Assembly (NCBI RefSeq): GCF_030010555.1
Contig: NZ_JASCQP010000044.1
Location: forward strand, 49,753 to 103,190
Length of the DNA: 53,438 nucleotides
From: Halomonas rhizosphaerae
GTDB taxonomy: Bacteria > Pseudomonadota > Gammaproteobacteria > Pseudomonadales > Halomonadaceae
Direction: 5' to 3'
Part shown: positions 35,006 through 48,467 of the stretch, piece after piece
Numbering within the stretch: the stretch's first letter is position 1
How the letters are laid out: each line of letters opens with the position of its first letter
The notes under the pieces: model-generated
What the model saw: only the letters and a program-made list of their open reading frames with translations
What the model was told of the DNA's origin: nothing
Databases searched by the model: none
Position numbers and translations under genes: made by a program

Positions 35006-35632
35006 TCAGCAGAGCCGCTCCGCCAGCATGGGACCGCGCGCCAGGCGCAGGTGGATCAGGGCCGTGGTGACGGCATCGCCCAGGGCGGTGTGGCGCCCCA
35101 TGACCGGCACCCCCAGGCGCTCGGCCACCTGCTCGAAGCGCGGCCGGACATCCAGCTCGGGGTGGCTGCGGCGCAGCTGCCGCTGGTAGGTCTGTGCCAC
35201 GTCGATGCCGGCATTGGGAAGGTCGAAGCCGAAGAGGGGGCGCAGGTAGCGGTTGAGCATCGCCAGGTCGAAGTCCAGGCACCAGCCGACCAGCGGGCGA
35301 TTGCCGACGAAGTCCAGAAACTGCTCAAGGGCCTCCTTGACGCCCGCCCCGTCGACCAGATCGATACCGCGCAGGCCGTGGATGCGGATCGAGTCGCCGG
35401 AGAGACTCGCCGGCCTTGCCAGGCGCAGGTCCAGCGAATCGCTGGTCAGCACACGGTCGCCACGGATACGCACCGCCGCCAGCGACACCAGTTCGGCATG
35501 CCGGGTATCGAGTCCGGTGGTCTCGCAGTCGATGGCGACCATCTCGTCCCCGGTGTAGGGGGAGAAGAGCCAGCCATAGTCGCCGTGGGCCTGTCGTCGG
35601 CGATCGGCGGCGCGCCGCAGTGCCTTGAGCAT
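35006..35632 (-). CDS. DnaQ-like 3'-5' exonuclease (PolC-type, acetate-locus associated)
   Basis: A 208-residue DEDDh exonuclease. Exo I is VAIDCETTGLDTRHAELVSLAAV with Asp35 and Glu37, Exo II is LVGWCLDFDLAMLN, and Exo III is GRHTALGDAVTTA, giving a full set of catalytic residues. It is not the polymerase III epsilon subunit, being preceded by a 30-residue basic N-terminal helix (LKALRRAADRRRQAHG). The start at 35632 has AGGAGG upstream. It follows the DUF294 protein gene by 50 bp in one transcription unit. The same pair is found beside acetate symporter genes in Vibrio and Pseudomonas, but its part in acetate metabolism is unknown. Confidence 0.9.
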   Translation of the reverse strand: MLKALRRAADRRRQAHGDYGWLFSPYTGDEMVAIDCETTGLDTRHAELVSLAAVRIRGDRVLTSDSLDLRLARPASLSGDSIRIHGLRGIDLVDGAGVKEALEQFLDFVGNRPLVGWCLDFDLAMLNRYLRPLFGFDLPNAGIDVAQTYQRQLRRSHPELDVRPRFEQVAERLGVPVMGRHTALGDAVTTALIHLRLARGPMLAERLC

Positions 35633-35682
35633 GGATGAACCTCCTGTTGTCGTTATCGTTCCCTGAGCGCGCGCCTCGAGGC

Positions 35683-37506
35683 TCACGAGTACTCGAGGTG
35701 AAATCGGTGCGACAGCCGCTGCTTGAAGTCCTTGACGATATGCAGCGCCTCGCGCAGCAGGTCCCGCTCCAGCGACGAGAGCTCCTGGACCACCACCCGG
35801 TCGGGTTCCTCGCCCCGGCCTTCCGGGTCGTCGAGGCGTTCGAGCTGCTGGCGCAGCCGCAGTTCGGTGAACAGCGAGAGGGCCTCCCCCAGGTCCTCGG
35901 CGAAGCGCTCCTCGAGGCGACCGTCGGCCACCAGCGCCTCGAGCCGGTCCAGGGTGGAGGTCGCGGTGATGCGACGCTCAAGGGCCAGGGTGCGCACGCC
36001 ATGGACGATGGGGAAGATGCCCCCCTTCTTGATGTCGACGCCATGTTGCGGCTTCTTCAGGGACCCGAAGAGCGTCAGCGGCGTGGAGAAGCGCAGCGCC
36101 GTACGCGCGAAGTAGGAGAGCAAGATCTCGTCGCGGCTGCAGCGCTCGAAGAGTTCCTCGCGTAGCCGCTCGAGCAGGGCCGGGTTGCCGGCCACGGCGT
36201 GGGAATCGAGCATGATCGCCAGGCGCATCAGGCTCTCGCCGTCACGGCTCGCCGCCCACTGCGCGATGCGTCCGCGCCACTGGCTCTCGGTGCCGACCCA
36301 CTCCGGGTTGGAGACCATGATGTTGCCCGGACAGGGCGGATAGCCCAGTTCGATCAACGTCTCGGTGAGGCGCTGCATCTGCTCATGGCAGTCGGGCCAC
36401 TCCAGGTCGTCGGCCAGTATCAGGCCATTGTCCTGATCGGTCTTGAGGATCTGCTCGCCGCGCCCCTCGCTGCCCATCACGATCAGGCAGCTGTCGGCGT
36501 GGTAGAGCTCGTCGATCAGAAAGCCCCAGGCCTTGTTCATGATGCGCCCGTTGAGGGCCGCCAGCAGCCCCATGGCGAAGCGCAACTTGACGCCCTGGGC
36601 CATGAGCGCACGCACCAGCTCCGGGGTGCGGCGGCTGGCGGCGGCCAGTGCCTCCAGGCTGTTGGCCTGCTCCACCTGCAGGCTGACCACGTAGCTGCGG
36701 CTGGAGAAGTAGCTGAGCACGTCGGTCAGCTCCACGACCCCCACCGGGGCGCCGTCCTCCATCACCACCACGCGCTCCACCTTGAAGCGGGTCATCTGGA
36801 CCAGCACCTCGAACAGGTACTGCCCCGGCGTTGCCGTGACCAGCTTGAAGTGCGCAATCGCCTGCACCGGGCTGTTCTGGGCCAGCCCCTCGAGCACCAG
36901 GGCATTGAGCAGATCGGTCTTGGTGACCATGCCCGGCCCGTCGTCGCCCTGCACCAGCAGGCTGTCGGCATGGCTGTCGTTCAGGGTGTGAACCGCCTCG
37001 GCGATGCTGGTCGTGCCCGCGACGAGCAGCGGGTCGCGCATGCATTCGCCCACAAGGGCGAGCATGAAGCCGGCCATGGTCACCCCGCCCTCGGCGCGGC
37101 GCTCGGTGAGCAGCCGGGTCTTCTGCGCCAGGCGCTGGCGGAAGAACTCGGAGAAGGCCGGATAGGCCTCGCAAAGCTGCTTGAACAGCCCCTTGGGCAG
37201 CAGATAGCAGAGACACTCCTGCTCGGCCCGGAAGCGATAGCGACTCTTGCCATTGAGGATGCTGATGGCCCCGAACAGGTCGCCCGCGGTGTAGTGGCCG
37301 ATGCGTGACTGGGCGCCGGGCAGGGTCGGGTCGAGCTCGGCGACCTCGCCCTTATGGATCAGGTACACGTACTCCCCGGGCTGGCCGGCATCGAGGATGA
37401 TCTCGTCACGGTCGAAATAGGCCAGATCGATGCCGCTGCGTACGCGCTCCCGGCCCTCCTCGTCGAGGAAGGTAAAAGGCGGCTGTGAGAGTTCTACTTC
37501 GACCAT
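35683..37506 (-). CDS. cNMP-binding / CBS / DUF294 nucleotidyltransferase-like protein
   Basis: A 607-residue cytosolic multidomain protein. Residues 1-130 form a cyclic-nucleotide-binding (CAP_ED) fold (IILDAGQPGEYVYLIHKGEVAEL), about 150-275 a pair of CBS domains (LLVQGDDGPGMVTKTDLL, VVVMEDGAPVGVVELTDVLSY), then the DUF294 nucleotidyltransferase core (MGSEGRGEQILKTDQDNGLI, with Gly-Ser and DxD metal residues) and the DUF294 C-terminal helical domain. It looks like an allosteric nucleotidyl transferase with two nucleotide sensors; the substrate is unknown. It is divergent from the symporter genes with a 528-bp shared regulatory region. Confidence 0.9.
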   Translation of the reverse strand: MVEVELSQPPFTFLDEEGRERVRSGIDLAYFDRDEIILDAGQPGEYVYLIHKGEVAELDPTLPGAQSRIGHYTAGDLFGAISILNGKSRYRFRAEQECLCYLLPKGLFKQLCEAYPAFSEFFRQRLAQKTRLLTERRAEGGVTMAGFMLALVGECMRDPLLVAGTTSIAEAVHTLNDSHADSLLVQGDDGPGMVTKTDLLNALVLEGLAQNSPVQAIAHFKLVTATPGQYLFEVLVQMTRFKVERVVVMEDGAPVGVVELTDVLSYFSSRSYVVSLQVEQANSLEALAAASRRTPELVRALMAQGVKLRFAMGLLAALNGRIMNKAWGFLIDELYHADSCLIVMGSEGRGEQILKTDQDNGLILADDLEWPDCHEQMQRLTETLIELGYPPCPGNIMVSNPEWVGTESQWRGRIAQWAASRDGESLMRLAIMLDSHAVAGNPALLERLREELFERCSRDEILLSYFARTALRFSTPLTLFGSLKKPQHGVDIKKGGIFPIVHGVRTLALERRITATSTLDRLEALVADGRLEERFAEDLGEALSLFTELRLRQQLERLDDPEGRGEEPDRVVVQELSSLERDLLREALHIVKDFKQRLSHRFHLEYS

Positions 37507-37606
37507 GGGGCCGTCCTCGTTGCGCGGTGATCACCACCCCGCTGGCTAGGTTGTGCTTCGATTCCAGCGAGAATCCAAGATAGCAAAGTCGGGTTTCAGT
37601 AAATAA

Positions 37607-37624
37607 CCTAGACAATCGTCCTAT
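37607..37624. promoter_or_regulatory. Candidate CrbR operator 1
   Basis: CCTAGACAATCGTCCTAT: half-sites CCTAGAC and, on the other strand, ATAGGAC, separated by AATC. Closest of the three to the DUF294 gene, at about -45 of its possible TATCTT -10 start. Confidence 0.5.
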
Positions 37625-37633
37625 CCTGGCGGC

Positions 37634-37651
37634 CTTAGACCATCGTCAAAG
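37634..37651. promoter_or_regulatory. Candidate CrbR operator 2
   Basis: CTTAGACCATCGTCAAAG: half-sites CTTAGAC and CTTTGAC (other strand) separated by CATC. Its centre is 27 bp from operator 1. The central CATCGTC is identical to operator 3. Confidence 0.5.
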
Positions 37652-37689
37652 GCCGCCCGGGGTGAGCATTAACCGCCCTGGATTTCGGG

Positions 37690-37707
37690 GCTATACCATC
37701 GTCCTAT
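37690..37707. promoter_or_regulatory. Candidate CrbR operator 3
   Basis: GCTATACCATCGTCCTAT: right half-site identical to that of operator 1 (ATAGGAC on the other strand), left half GCTATAC, spacer CATC. Its centre is 56 bp from operator 2. Confidence 0.5.
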
Positions 37708-38034
37708 GCCCACGCTTCCCGCGCCGCCATCTTGCCCGCCATCCGTCGTTAAGATACTGATAGTAAAAAACTTATCAGGCACGTCTTCCATCGGTATCTT
37801 TTCATGATACGAAAGTCTGGGATTTATTTTAGGCGTTTGCTGCCCACTATTGGCCCTGAGCCATGCAGGACAATCCCGCGTCGACAATGTGCCTCGACAA
37901 GGAGCGGGCAACCTGATGACAGGCTGATCCAGACTGCGCAGGCCAGGCTGGCTCCGTCGACACGACTGTCCTGATGAGTGACCTCAACGCTCTGGGCAAC
38001 TTCCCAACCTGAACAACAAGTGGAGAGCAACACT

Positions 38035-38295
38035 ATGGCAGACGACAAAGCCAATGCCGCTGCTTACTGGAAGGCGAACGTACGCCTGATCACGGGGTGC
38101 CTGATCGTCTGGGCCCTGGTGTCCTACGGCTTCGCCATCCTTCTTCGCCCGCTGCTGGCCGGCATTCCCGTCGGCGGGACGGACCTGGGCTTCTGGTTCG
38201 CCCAGCAGGGTTCGATCCTGACCTTCATCGGCATCATCTTCTTCTACGCCTGGAAGATGAACCGTCTCGACAAACAGTTCGGACTCGGGGAGTAA
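38035..38295 (+). CDS. DUF4212 small subunit of a sodium/solute symporter
   Basis: An 86-residue membrane protein with two helices (RLITGCLIVWALVSYGFAILL and GSILTFIGIIFFYAWKMNRL) joined by a loop ending in LGFWFAQQGS, which is the DUF4212 signature. Such proteins are encoded directly before VC_2705-family symporters and are thought to be an accessory subunit. The start at 38035 has GGAGA eight bases upstream; the open frame begins 19 codons earlier without support. Only six bases separate it from the symporter gene. Confidence 0.93.
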   Translation: MADDKANAAAYWKANVRLITGCLIVWALVSYGFAILLRPLLAGIPVGGTDLGFWFAQQGSILTFIGIIFFYAWKMNRLDKQFGLGE

Positions 38296-38301
38296 GCCAG
38301 C

Positions 38302-40098
38302 ATGAGTCAGTTTGCAATCAACCTGCTGTTCGTAGGGGCCTCCTTCGCCCTCTACATCGGCATCGCGATCTGGGCCCGAGCGGGCTCGACCAAGGACTTC
38401 TACGTGGCCGGCGGCGGCGTGCATCCGGTGACCAACGGCATGGCCACCGCCGCCGACTGGATGTCCGCCGCCTCCTTCATCTCCATGGCCGGCCTGCTGG
38501 CCTCCGGGGGCTACGCCAACTCCACCTTCCTGATGGGCTGGACCGGCGGCTACGTCATCCTGGCCATGCTGCTGGCACCCTACCTGCGCAAGTTCGGCAA
38601 GTTCACGGTGCCCGACTTCATCGGTGACCGCTTCTACAGCAACACCGCCCGGCTGGTCGCCGTGATCTGCCTGGTTGTCGCCTCGATCACCTACGTCATC
38701 GGCCAGATGACCGGTGCCGGCGTGGCCTTTTCCCGCTTCCTGGAGGTCTCCAACACCTGGGGCATCTGGATCGCGGCCTTCATCGTCTTCCTCTATGCGG
38801 TCTTCGGCGGCATGAAGGGTATCACCTACACCCAGGTGGCCCAGTACATCGTGCTGATCATCGCCTACACCATCCCGGCCGTGTTCATCTCGCTGGAGCT
38901 GACCGGCAACCCCATTCCCGGCCTGGGCCTGTTCAGCACCCATACCGAGTCCGGTGTGCCGCTGCTGGCGAAGCTGGATGACGTGATCAACGCGCTGGGC
39001 TTCCGTGACTACACGGCCGACGTCGACAACAAGCTGAACATGGTGCTGTTCACCCTGTCGCTGATGGTCGGTACCGCGGGCCTGCCCCACGTCATCATCC
39101 GCTTCTTCACCGTGCCGAAGGTGGCCGATGCCCGCTGGTCTGCCGGCTGGGCCCTGGTGTTCATCGCCCTGCTCTACCTGACCGCCCCCGCGGTGGGCTC
39201 CATGGCACGCCTGAACCTGATGACCACGGTCTATCCGGACATGGCCGGCCAGGTCGAGAACTACGAGGACGCCGCCACCAACCCCATCCTTTACGAGGAG
39301 CGTCCCGAGTGGGTCCGGACCTGGGAAGAGACCGGCCTGATCAACTTCGAGGACAAGAACGACGACGGCCGCATCCAGGTCTACAACGACGGCAACGAGG
39401 AATTCGCCGAAACCGCCGCAGAGCGCGGCTGGGAAGGCAGCGAACTTACCGTCAACAACGACATCCTGGTACTCGCCAACCCGGAGATCGCCAACCTGCC
39501 AAGCTGGGTCATCGGCCTGATCGCCGCCGGGGGTATCGCCGCGGCTCTGTCCACGGCCGCCGGCCTGCTGCTGGCCATCTCCTCGGCCATCAGCCATGAC
39601 CTGATCAAGACCATGATCAACCCGAAGATCACCGAGAAGGGCGAGATGCTGGCGGCGCGGATCTCCATGGCCGGCGCCATCCTCCTGGCGACCTACCTGG
39701 GCCTGAATCCTCCGGGCTTCGCGGCACAGACGGTGGCGCTAGCCTTCGGTATCGCCGGTGCCTCGCTGTTCCCGGCGCTGATGATGGGCATCTTCTCCAA
39801 GCGGGTGAACAACAAGGGCGCCGTCGCCGGCATGCTGACCGGCCTGGGCGCTACCCTGCTCTACATCTTCACCTACCTGGGCTGGCTGTTCATTCCGGGC
39901 ACCAACATGCTGCCCAACACGCCGGACAACTGGATCCTGGGCATCTCGCCGCTCTCCTTCGGTGCGGTCGGCGCGATCTTCAACTTCGCCGTGGCCTTCG
40001 CCGTCTCCAGTGCGACCGAGGAGCCTCCGCAGGAGATCCAGGACCTGGTGGAAAGCGTCCGCTATCCCAAGGGTGCTGGTGTCGCGACCGGGCACTGA
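38302..40098 (+). CDS. VC_2705-family sodium:solute symporter (likely acetate permease)
   Basis: A 598-residue SSS-family transporter with about 13 helices. The N-terminal DFYVAGGGVHPVTNGMATAADWMSAASF and the GTAGLPHVIIRFFTVPKVADAR segment are typical of ActP-like carriers. An extra soluble insertion of about 110 residues (around 315-400, rich in Glu/Asn: YEDAATNPILYEERPEWVRTW) separates helices and marks the VC_2705 subfamily. Partnered by the DUF4212 protein, and surrounded by crbS, crbR and acs, its likely substrate is acetate or a related short-chain acid with Na+; this is inference from context. Confidence 0.92.
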   Translation: MSQFAINLLFVGASFALYIGIAIWARAGSTKDFYVAGGGVHPVTNGMATAADWMSAASFISMAGLLASGGYANSTFLMGWTGGYVILAMLLAPYLRKFGKFTVPDFIGDRFYSNTARLVAVICLVVASITYVIGQMTGAGVAFSRFLEVSNTWGIWIAAFIVFLYAVFGGMKGITYTQVAQYIVLIIAYTIPAVFISLELTGNPIPGLGLFSTHTESGVPLLAKLDDVINALGFRDYTADVDNKLNMVLFTLSLMVGTAGLPHVIIRFFTVPKVADARWSAGWALVFIALLYLTAPAVGSMARLNLMTTVYPDMAGQVENYEDAATNPILYEERPEWVRTWEETGLINFEDKNDDGRIQVYNDGNEEFAETAAERGWEGSELTVNNDILVLANPEIANLPSWVIGLIAAGGIAAALSTAAGLLLAISSAISHDLIKTMINPKITEKGEMLAARISMAGAILLATYLGLNPPGFAAQTVALAFGIAGASLFPALMMGIFSKRVNNKGAVAGMLTGLGATLLYIFTYLGWLFIPGTNMLPNTPDNWILGISPLSFGAVGAIFNFAVAFAVSSATEEPPQEIQDLVESVRYPKGAGVATGH

Positions 40099-40112
40099 GC
40101 CATAATGGCCTC

Positions 40113-40134
40113 CTGGCCCGGCTAGCCGGGCCAG
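40113..40134 (+). terminator. First hairpin after the symporter gene
   Basis: A perfect palindrome CTGGCCCGG / CCGGGCCAG around CTAG, 14 bp after the symporter stop. No T run follows directly; it precedes a second, stronger terminator. Confidence 0.5.
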
Positions 40135-40146
40135 TCCAACCACGAC

Positions 40147-40180
40147 CGATCGGGCTTCCTCAGGGAAGCCCGATCGCTTT
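40147..40180 (+). terminator. Terminator after the symporter gene
   Basis: A 13-bp stem CGATCGGGCTTCC / GGAAGCCCGATCG with loop TCAG, followed by CTTTGAAG. It lies 48 bp after the symporter stop and 17 bp before the next gene. Confidence 0.75.
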
Positions 40181-40196
40181 GAAGGACGCATGAATC

Positions 40197-40712
40197 ATGA
40201 TATGGCACCTGATAGCAGCGGTCTTCGCCGGCCTCGGCGCCGCAGGGATCGGCCTGATCCTGCGGCTGGCCAGCGGCAAGCGACTGCCGCGCTGGATCAT
40301 CCCGGCCTGCGGTGGCCTGGGGATGCTCGGCTACCAGATCTACACCGAATACACCTGGTTCGAGCACAAGCAGCAGCAGTTGCCGCCATCGGCCGAGGTG
40401 GTCTCCGTGGAGGAGGGACAGATGTTCTGGCGTCCCTGGACCTTCGCCTTCCCCATGACCAGGGCCTTCACCATCGTGGACCGCGACAACCTGGCGGTGA
40501 GCCGGGGAGATGACGGTCGCCTGGTCGAGTTCATCCTCTACCGCTTCGAGAAGGAGTACGTGGACCAGGTCAGTCACCAGGCCTACCTGATGAACTGCGC
40601 GACCCGGGAAATGCTGCCCCTGGAAGGCGAGTCGCGCGCGCCCCGCACCGACGAGATGCGCCGCGTCGAGGCCTCCAGCCCGCTCTACCGCGCCATCTGC
40701 ACGGAAGGCTGA
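40197..40712 (+). CDS. Conserved hypothetical membrane protein
   Basis: A 171-residue protein with two N-terminal helices (LIAAVFAGLGAAGIGLIL and RWIIPACGGLGMLGYQIY) and a soluble C-terminal domain of about 115 residues containing EEGQMFWRPWTFAFP and YRFEKEYVDQVSHQAYLMNC, which places a short polar loop inside. I recognise no named family. It sits between the acetate symporter and crbS on the same strand but behind a terminator, so it may have its own promoter in a very small space or be read through. A role in acetate uptake or sensing is only suggested by position. Confidence 0.75.
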   Translation: MIWHLIAAVFAGLGAAGIGLILRLASGKRLPRWIIPACGGLGMLGYQIYTEYTWFEHKQQQLPPSAEVVSVEEGQMFWRPWTFAFPMTRAFTIVDRDNLAVSRGDDGRLVEFILYRFEKEYVDQVSHQAYLMNCATREMLPLEGESRAPRTDEMRRVEASSPLYRAICTEG

Positions 40713-40789
40713 CCGGCACCCCTTTACCAACGGCTGTTCCGGGGCCGGCCATGCCCTAGAATGGGCGCATCCGTAAGGGAGAAGAGTGC

Positions 40790-44731
<3,942 letters not shown>

Positions 44732-44769
44732 CAGCCGCCAAGCGGCCAGACAAAGCGTAAGCGCATTAC
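44732..44769 (+). repeat. Imperfect heptad-like tract after crbS
   Basis: Downstream of the crbS stop in its coding direction: CCGCCAA, GCGGCCA, then the shorter units GACAAA and GCGTAA before the terminator. The 7-bp register is broken, so this is the weakest of the tracts. Confidence 0.35.
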
Positions 44770-44801
44770 GCAGAAAACCCACCGTCAGGTGGGTTTTCTG
44801 C
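44770..44801. terminator. Bidirectional terminator between crbS and crbR
   Basis: A perfect 14-bp stem GCAGAAAACCCACC / GGTGGGTTTTCTGC with loop GTCA, followed by AATTCCTTGG on the plus strand. The AAAA/TTTT inside the stem serves as T tract for either direction. It is shared by convergent genes. Confidence 0.85.
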
Positions 44802-44835
44802 AATTCCTTGGCGCTTGTAGCTCGGCGCCTGGCGC
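44801..44835 (-). repeat. Degenerate heptad tract after crbR
   Basis: Starting with the G of the crbR stop codon and reading downstream: GCGCCAG, GCGCCGA, GCTACAA, GCGCCAA, GGAATTG, all in exact 7-bp register and ending at the terminator stem. Same unit type as after ttcA. Confidence 0.7.
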
Positions 44836-45497
44836 TAGGATTCCACCCTCGGCGGCTCGACCTCGAGCTTCTGGGCAGCGATCACCGCCTGGGTGCGCGA
44901 GTGCACGCCGAGCTTGCGCAGGATGGCGGTGACATGGGCCTTGATGGTGGCCTCGGAGACGCTCAGCTCATAGGCGATCTGCTTGTTGAGCAGCCCCTCG
45001 GTGAGCATGTTGAGCACCCGGAACTGCTGGGGCGTCAGCGAGGCGATGGCCTCGGCGAACTTGGTCTCCTCCTCGTTGGCCTCGCCCAGGGCCGCGGCCA
45101 TCTCGGTTGGCAGCCAGACCTCGCCATCGAGGATCTCGCCGACCGCCTCGGCGATCAGCGCCAGGGACGAGGACTTGGGAATGAAGCCCGAGGCGCCGTA
45201 GTCGATGGCGCGCCGCACCACGTGGATCTCGTCGCTGCCCGAGACCACCGCCACCGGGATGTCGGGCGTCTGGCCACGCAGCTGGATCAGGCCCGAGAAG
45301 CCATGGGCGCCCGGCATGTGCAGGTCCAGCAGGATGAGGTCGGCATCGGGATGGCGGGTGACCACCTCGGTGGTGGCCTCCATGGTGTCGGACTCGACAA
45401 TCTCGGCCTGGGGCGCCAGCTGGCGCAGGGCCTGGGTCAGGGCCGCACGGAACAGCGGATGGTCATCGGCAACGATGAATTTCTGGGCAAAGGCCAT
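44835..45497 (-). CDS. crbR: LuxR/NarL-family response regulator (CrbR/ErdR type)
   Basis: A 220-residue response regulator. The receiver domain begins KFIVADDHPLFRAALTQAL and has the phosphoacceptor Asp in LILLDLHMPGAHG, with the conserved Lys in FIPKSSSLA. The C-terminal helix-turn-helix is LTPQQFRVLNMLTEGLLNKQIAYELSVSEATIKAHVTAILRKL. Proteins of this kind (CrbR in Vibrio, ErdR in Pseudomonas) are phosphorylated by CrbS/MxtR and activate acs. It lies between convergent crbS and the upstream-lying acs on the same strand. Confidence 0.92.
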   Translation of the reverse strand: MAFAQKFIVADDHPLFRAALTQALRQLAPQAEIVESDTMEATTEVVTRHPDADLILLDLHMPGAHGFSGLIQLRGQTPDIPVAVVSGSDEIHVVRRAIDYGASGFIPKSSSLALIAEAVGEILDGEVWLPTEMAAALGEANEEETKFAEAIASLTPQQFRVLNMLTEGLLNKQIAYELSVSEATIKAHVTAILRKLGVHSRTQAVIAAQKLEVEPPRVES

Positions 45498-45640
45498 GGA
45501 TCTTCCTCCGGTTCCTCGAGCGGCGGACCGACGGCCGCCACGCTGGGCTCTACAGTTGTTGTCCGCATGTTACCCCATGGCCGCGGCGATTCCCAAGGGC
45601 TCTCGGGATATTGTCGACACTCCCATGACCGGGCACAAAG

Positions 45641-45664
45641 AAGCCGGCCCCGCGGGGCCGGCTT
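45641..45664 (-). terminator. Terminator after acs
   Basis: A self-complementary stem AAGCCGGCCCC / GGGGCCGGCTT with minimal GC loop, followed on the minus strand by CTTTGTG. It lies about 55 bp after the acs stop. A second GGCGGCAG / CTGCCGCC pairing (45677-45705) lies between. Confidence 0.75.
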
Positions 45665-45718
45665 GGCGTGTCATTAGGCGGCAGACGTTGACCGCCTGCC
45701 GCCGGGCGGGCAGCGCCC

Positions 45719-47668
<1,950 letters not shown>

Positions 47669-47763
47669 GGATATGCCTCTGTCCAGGGGGATGGACCCTC
47701 CAGGTGGATGTTGCCGGCCGCATTGTGTGTTGGGCGGGCCGGCCCCATAAAACCTGACCACAG

Positions 47764-47769
47764 CATATA
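47764..47769 (-). promoter_or_regulatory. Candidate -10 element of acs
   Basis: TATATG on the minus strand, predicting a transcript start near 47757 and a leader of about 90 nt. There is no good -35 hexamer, as expected for an activator-dependent promoter. Confidence 0.45.
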
Positions 47770-47789
47770 CGTCAGGAGGCGGCCTTCCC

Positions 47790-47807
47790 TTTAGACATTG
47801 GTAGAAA
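47790..47807. promoter_or_regulatory. Candidate CrbR operator of acs
   Basis: TTTAGACATTGGTAGAAA: half-sites TTTAGAC and TTTCTAC (other strand) separated by 4 bp, the same layout as the three motifs in the divergent region at 37.6-37.7 kb. Its centre is at -41.5 relative to the start predicted from TATATG, the usual place of a class II activator. Confidence 0.5.
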
Positions 47808-47844
47808 CATTTTTCTCATATGTCACAATAACTTACGATCAAAT

Positions 47845-48393
47845 TCAGGAAGCGGAACGACCGAGATAGACCAAGGTCTCAGCGCAGTGCCGGCACCGAT
47901 ACCCTCGCCCCCGGCGGACCAGGGCATGCCGTCGGGCGGTGAAGCCGTGCTCTCGGCAGCCGCAACGGTAGCGGTAAGGCGCCGGGCTCGCCCGGCCGGT
48001 ATCGAAGCGGTGGGTGGCGCGGGGCTCCAGGCCGAAGAGGCGCCACATCACGGTCTGCCACTCGCGGCCGTGGGGGCGCGACCGGTGGCCATCCTCCAGG
48101 TGGTGCACCAGCCAGTGGGCCATCTCGTGGGGCACCACCTCGACCAGGAAGGCGAGGCGATTCTCTTCCAGCAGCACCGGGTTGAAGCGCAGCCCGCGGC
48201 GACCGAAGTGCGCCTGGCCGGCGCACTTGCCACGCAGGTCCAGCCATACCGCCGGACGTGGCAGCGCGGGATGCAGCTCACGACACAGCTGGTAGGCCGC
48301 CTCGGCCCGCTCGATGAGGGTCCGGTGGAGGGCGGCCCGGTCGAGGGCGTCGAGCCGGGTGGGGTCGGGGGCGGGAAGCGCGGGTATCGTCAT
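47845..48393 (-). CDS. sprT: SprT family zinc metalloprotease-like protein
   Basis: A 182-residue SprT-like protein. The zinc-binding motif HEMAH is at residues 89-93 (VVPHEMAHWLVHHL), with a further His in the conserved PHGREWQTVMWRLFG segment, and a C-terminal zinc ribbon (RYRCGCREHGFTARRH ... GYRCRHC). The family is related to the eukaryotic DNA-protein crosslink protease Spartan, but bacterial substrates are not established. It lies upstream of acs on the same strand, with the acs promoter in the 176-bp gap; it is divergent from the UPF0149 gene. Confidence 0.93.
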   Translation of the reverse strand: MTIPALPAPDPTRLDALDRAALHRTLIERAEAAYQLCRELHPALPRPAVWLDLRGKCAGQAHFGRRGLRFNPVLLEENRLAFLVEVVPHEMAHWLVHHLEDGHRSRPHGREWQTVMWRLFGLEPRATHRFDTGRASPAPYRYRCGCREHGFTARRHALVRRGRGYRCRHCAETLVYLGRSAS

Positions 48394-48467
48394 GGGATGC
48401 TAGAATGGCGCCTTCGTGTCGAGGCGTAAAGCCTTCCCCTGCCTCCGTCTTCCCTGCGAGAGCCGTC

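Larger units (their letters stand above)
37507..38034. promoter_or_regulatory. 528-bp divergent control region of the acetate locus
   Basis: This stretch has no gene. It separates the DUF294 gene (minus) from the symporter genes (plus). The left part (37607-37707) has three copies of an 18-bp inverted-repeat motif, listed separately. The centre (about 37740-37840) is clearly AT-rich compared with the rest and contains an inverted repeat CTGATA / TATCAG (37757-37778) and a TTTATTTTA stretch that may belong to the symporter promoter. A TATCTT (37577-37582, minus strand) is a possible -10 for the DUF294 gene. I see no sigma-54 site with correct spacing. Confidence 0.6.

Noticed and set aside
37757..37778. 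Inverted repeat CTGATA / TATCAG in the AT-rich centre of the divergent region
   Set aside because: Six-base arms around a 10-bp A-rich spacer are likely by chance in AT-rich DNA; no second copy is found at acs.
37849..37865. Sigma-54-like TGGCCCTGAGCCATGCA before the symporter genes
   Set aside because: The GG to GC distance is one base too long for a -24/-12 promoter.
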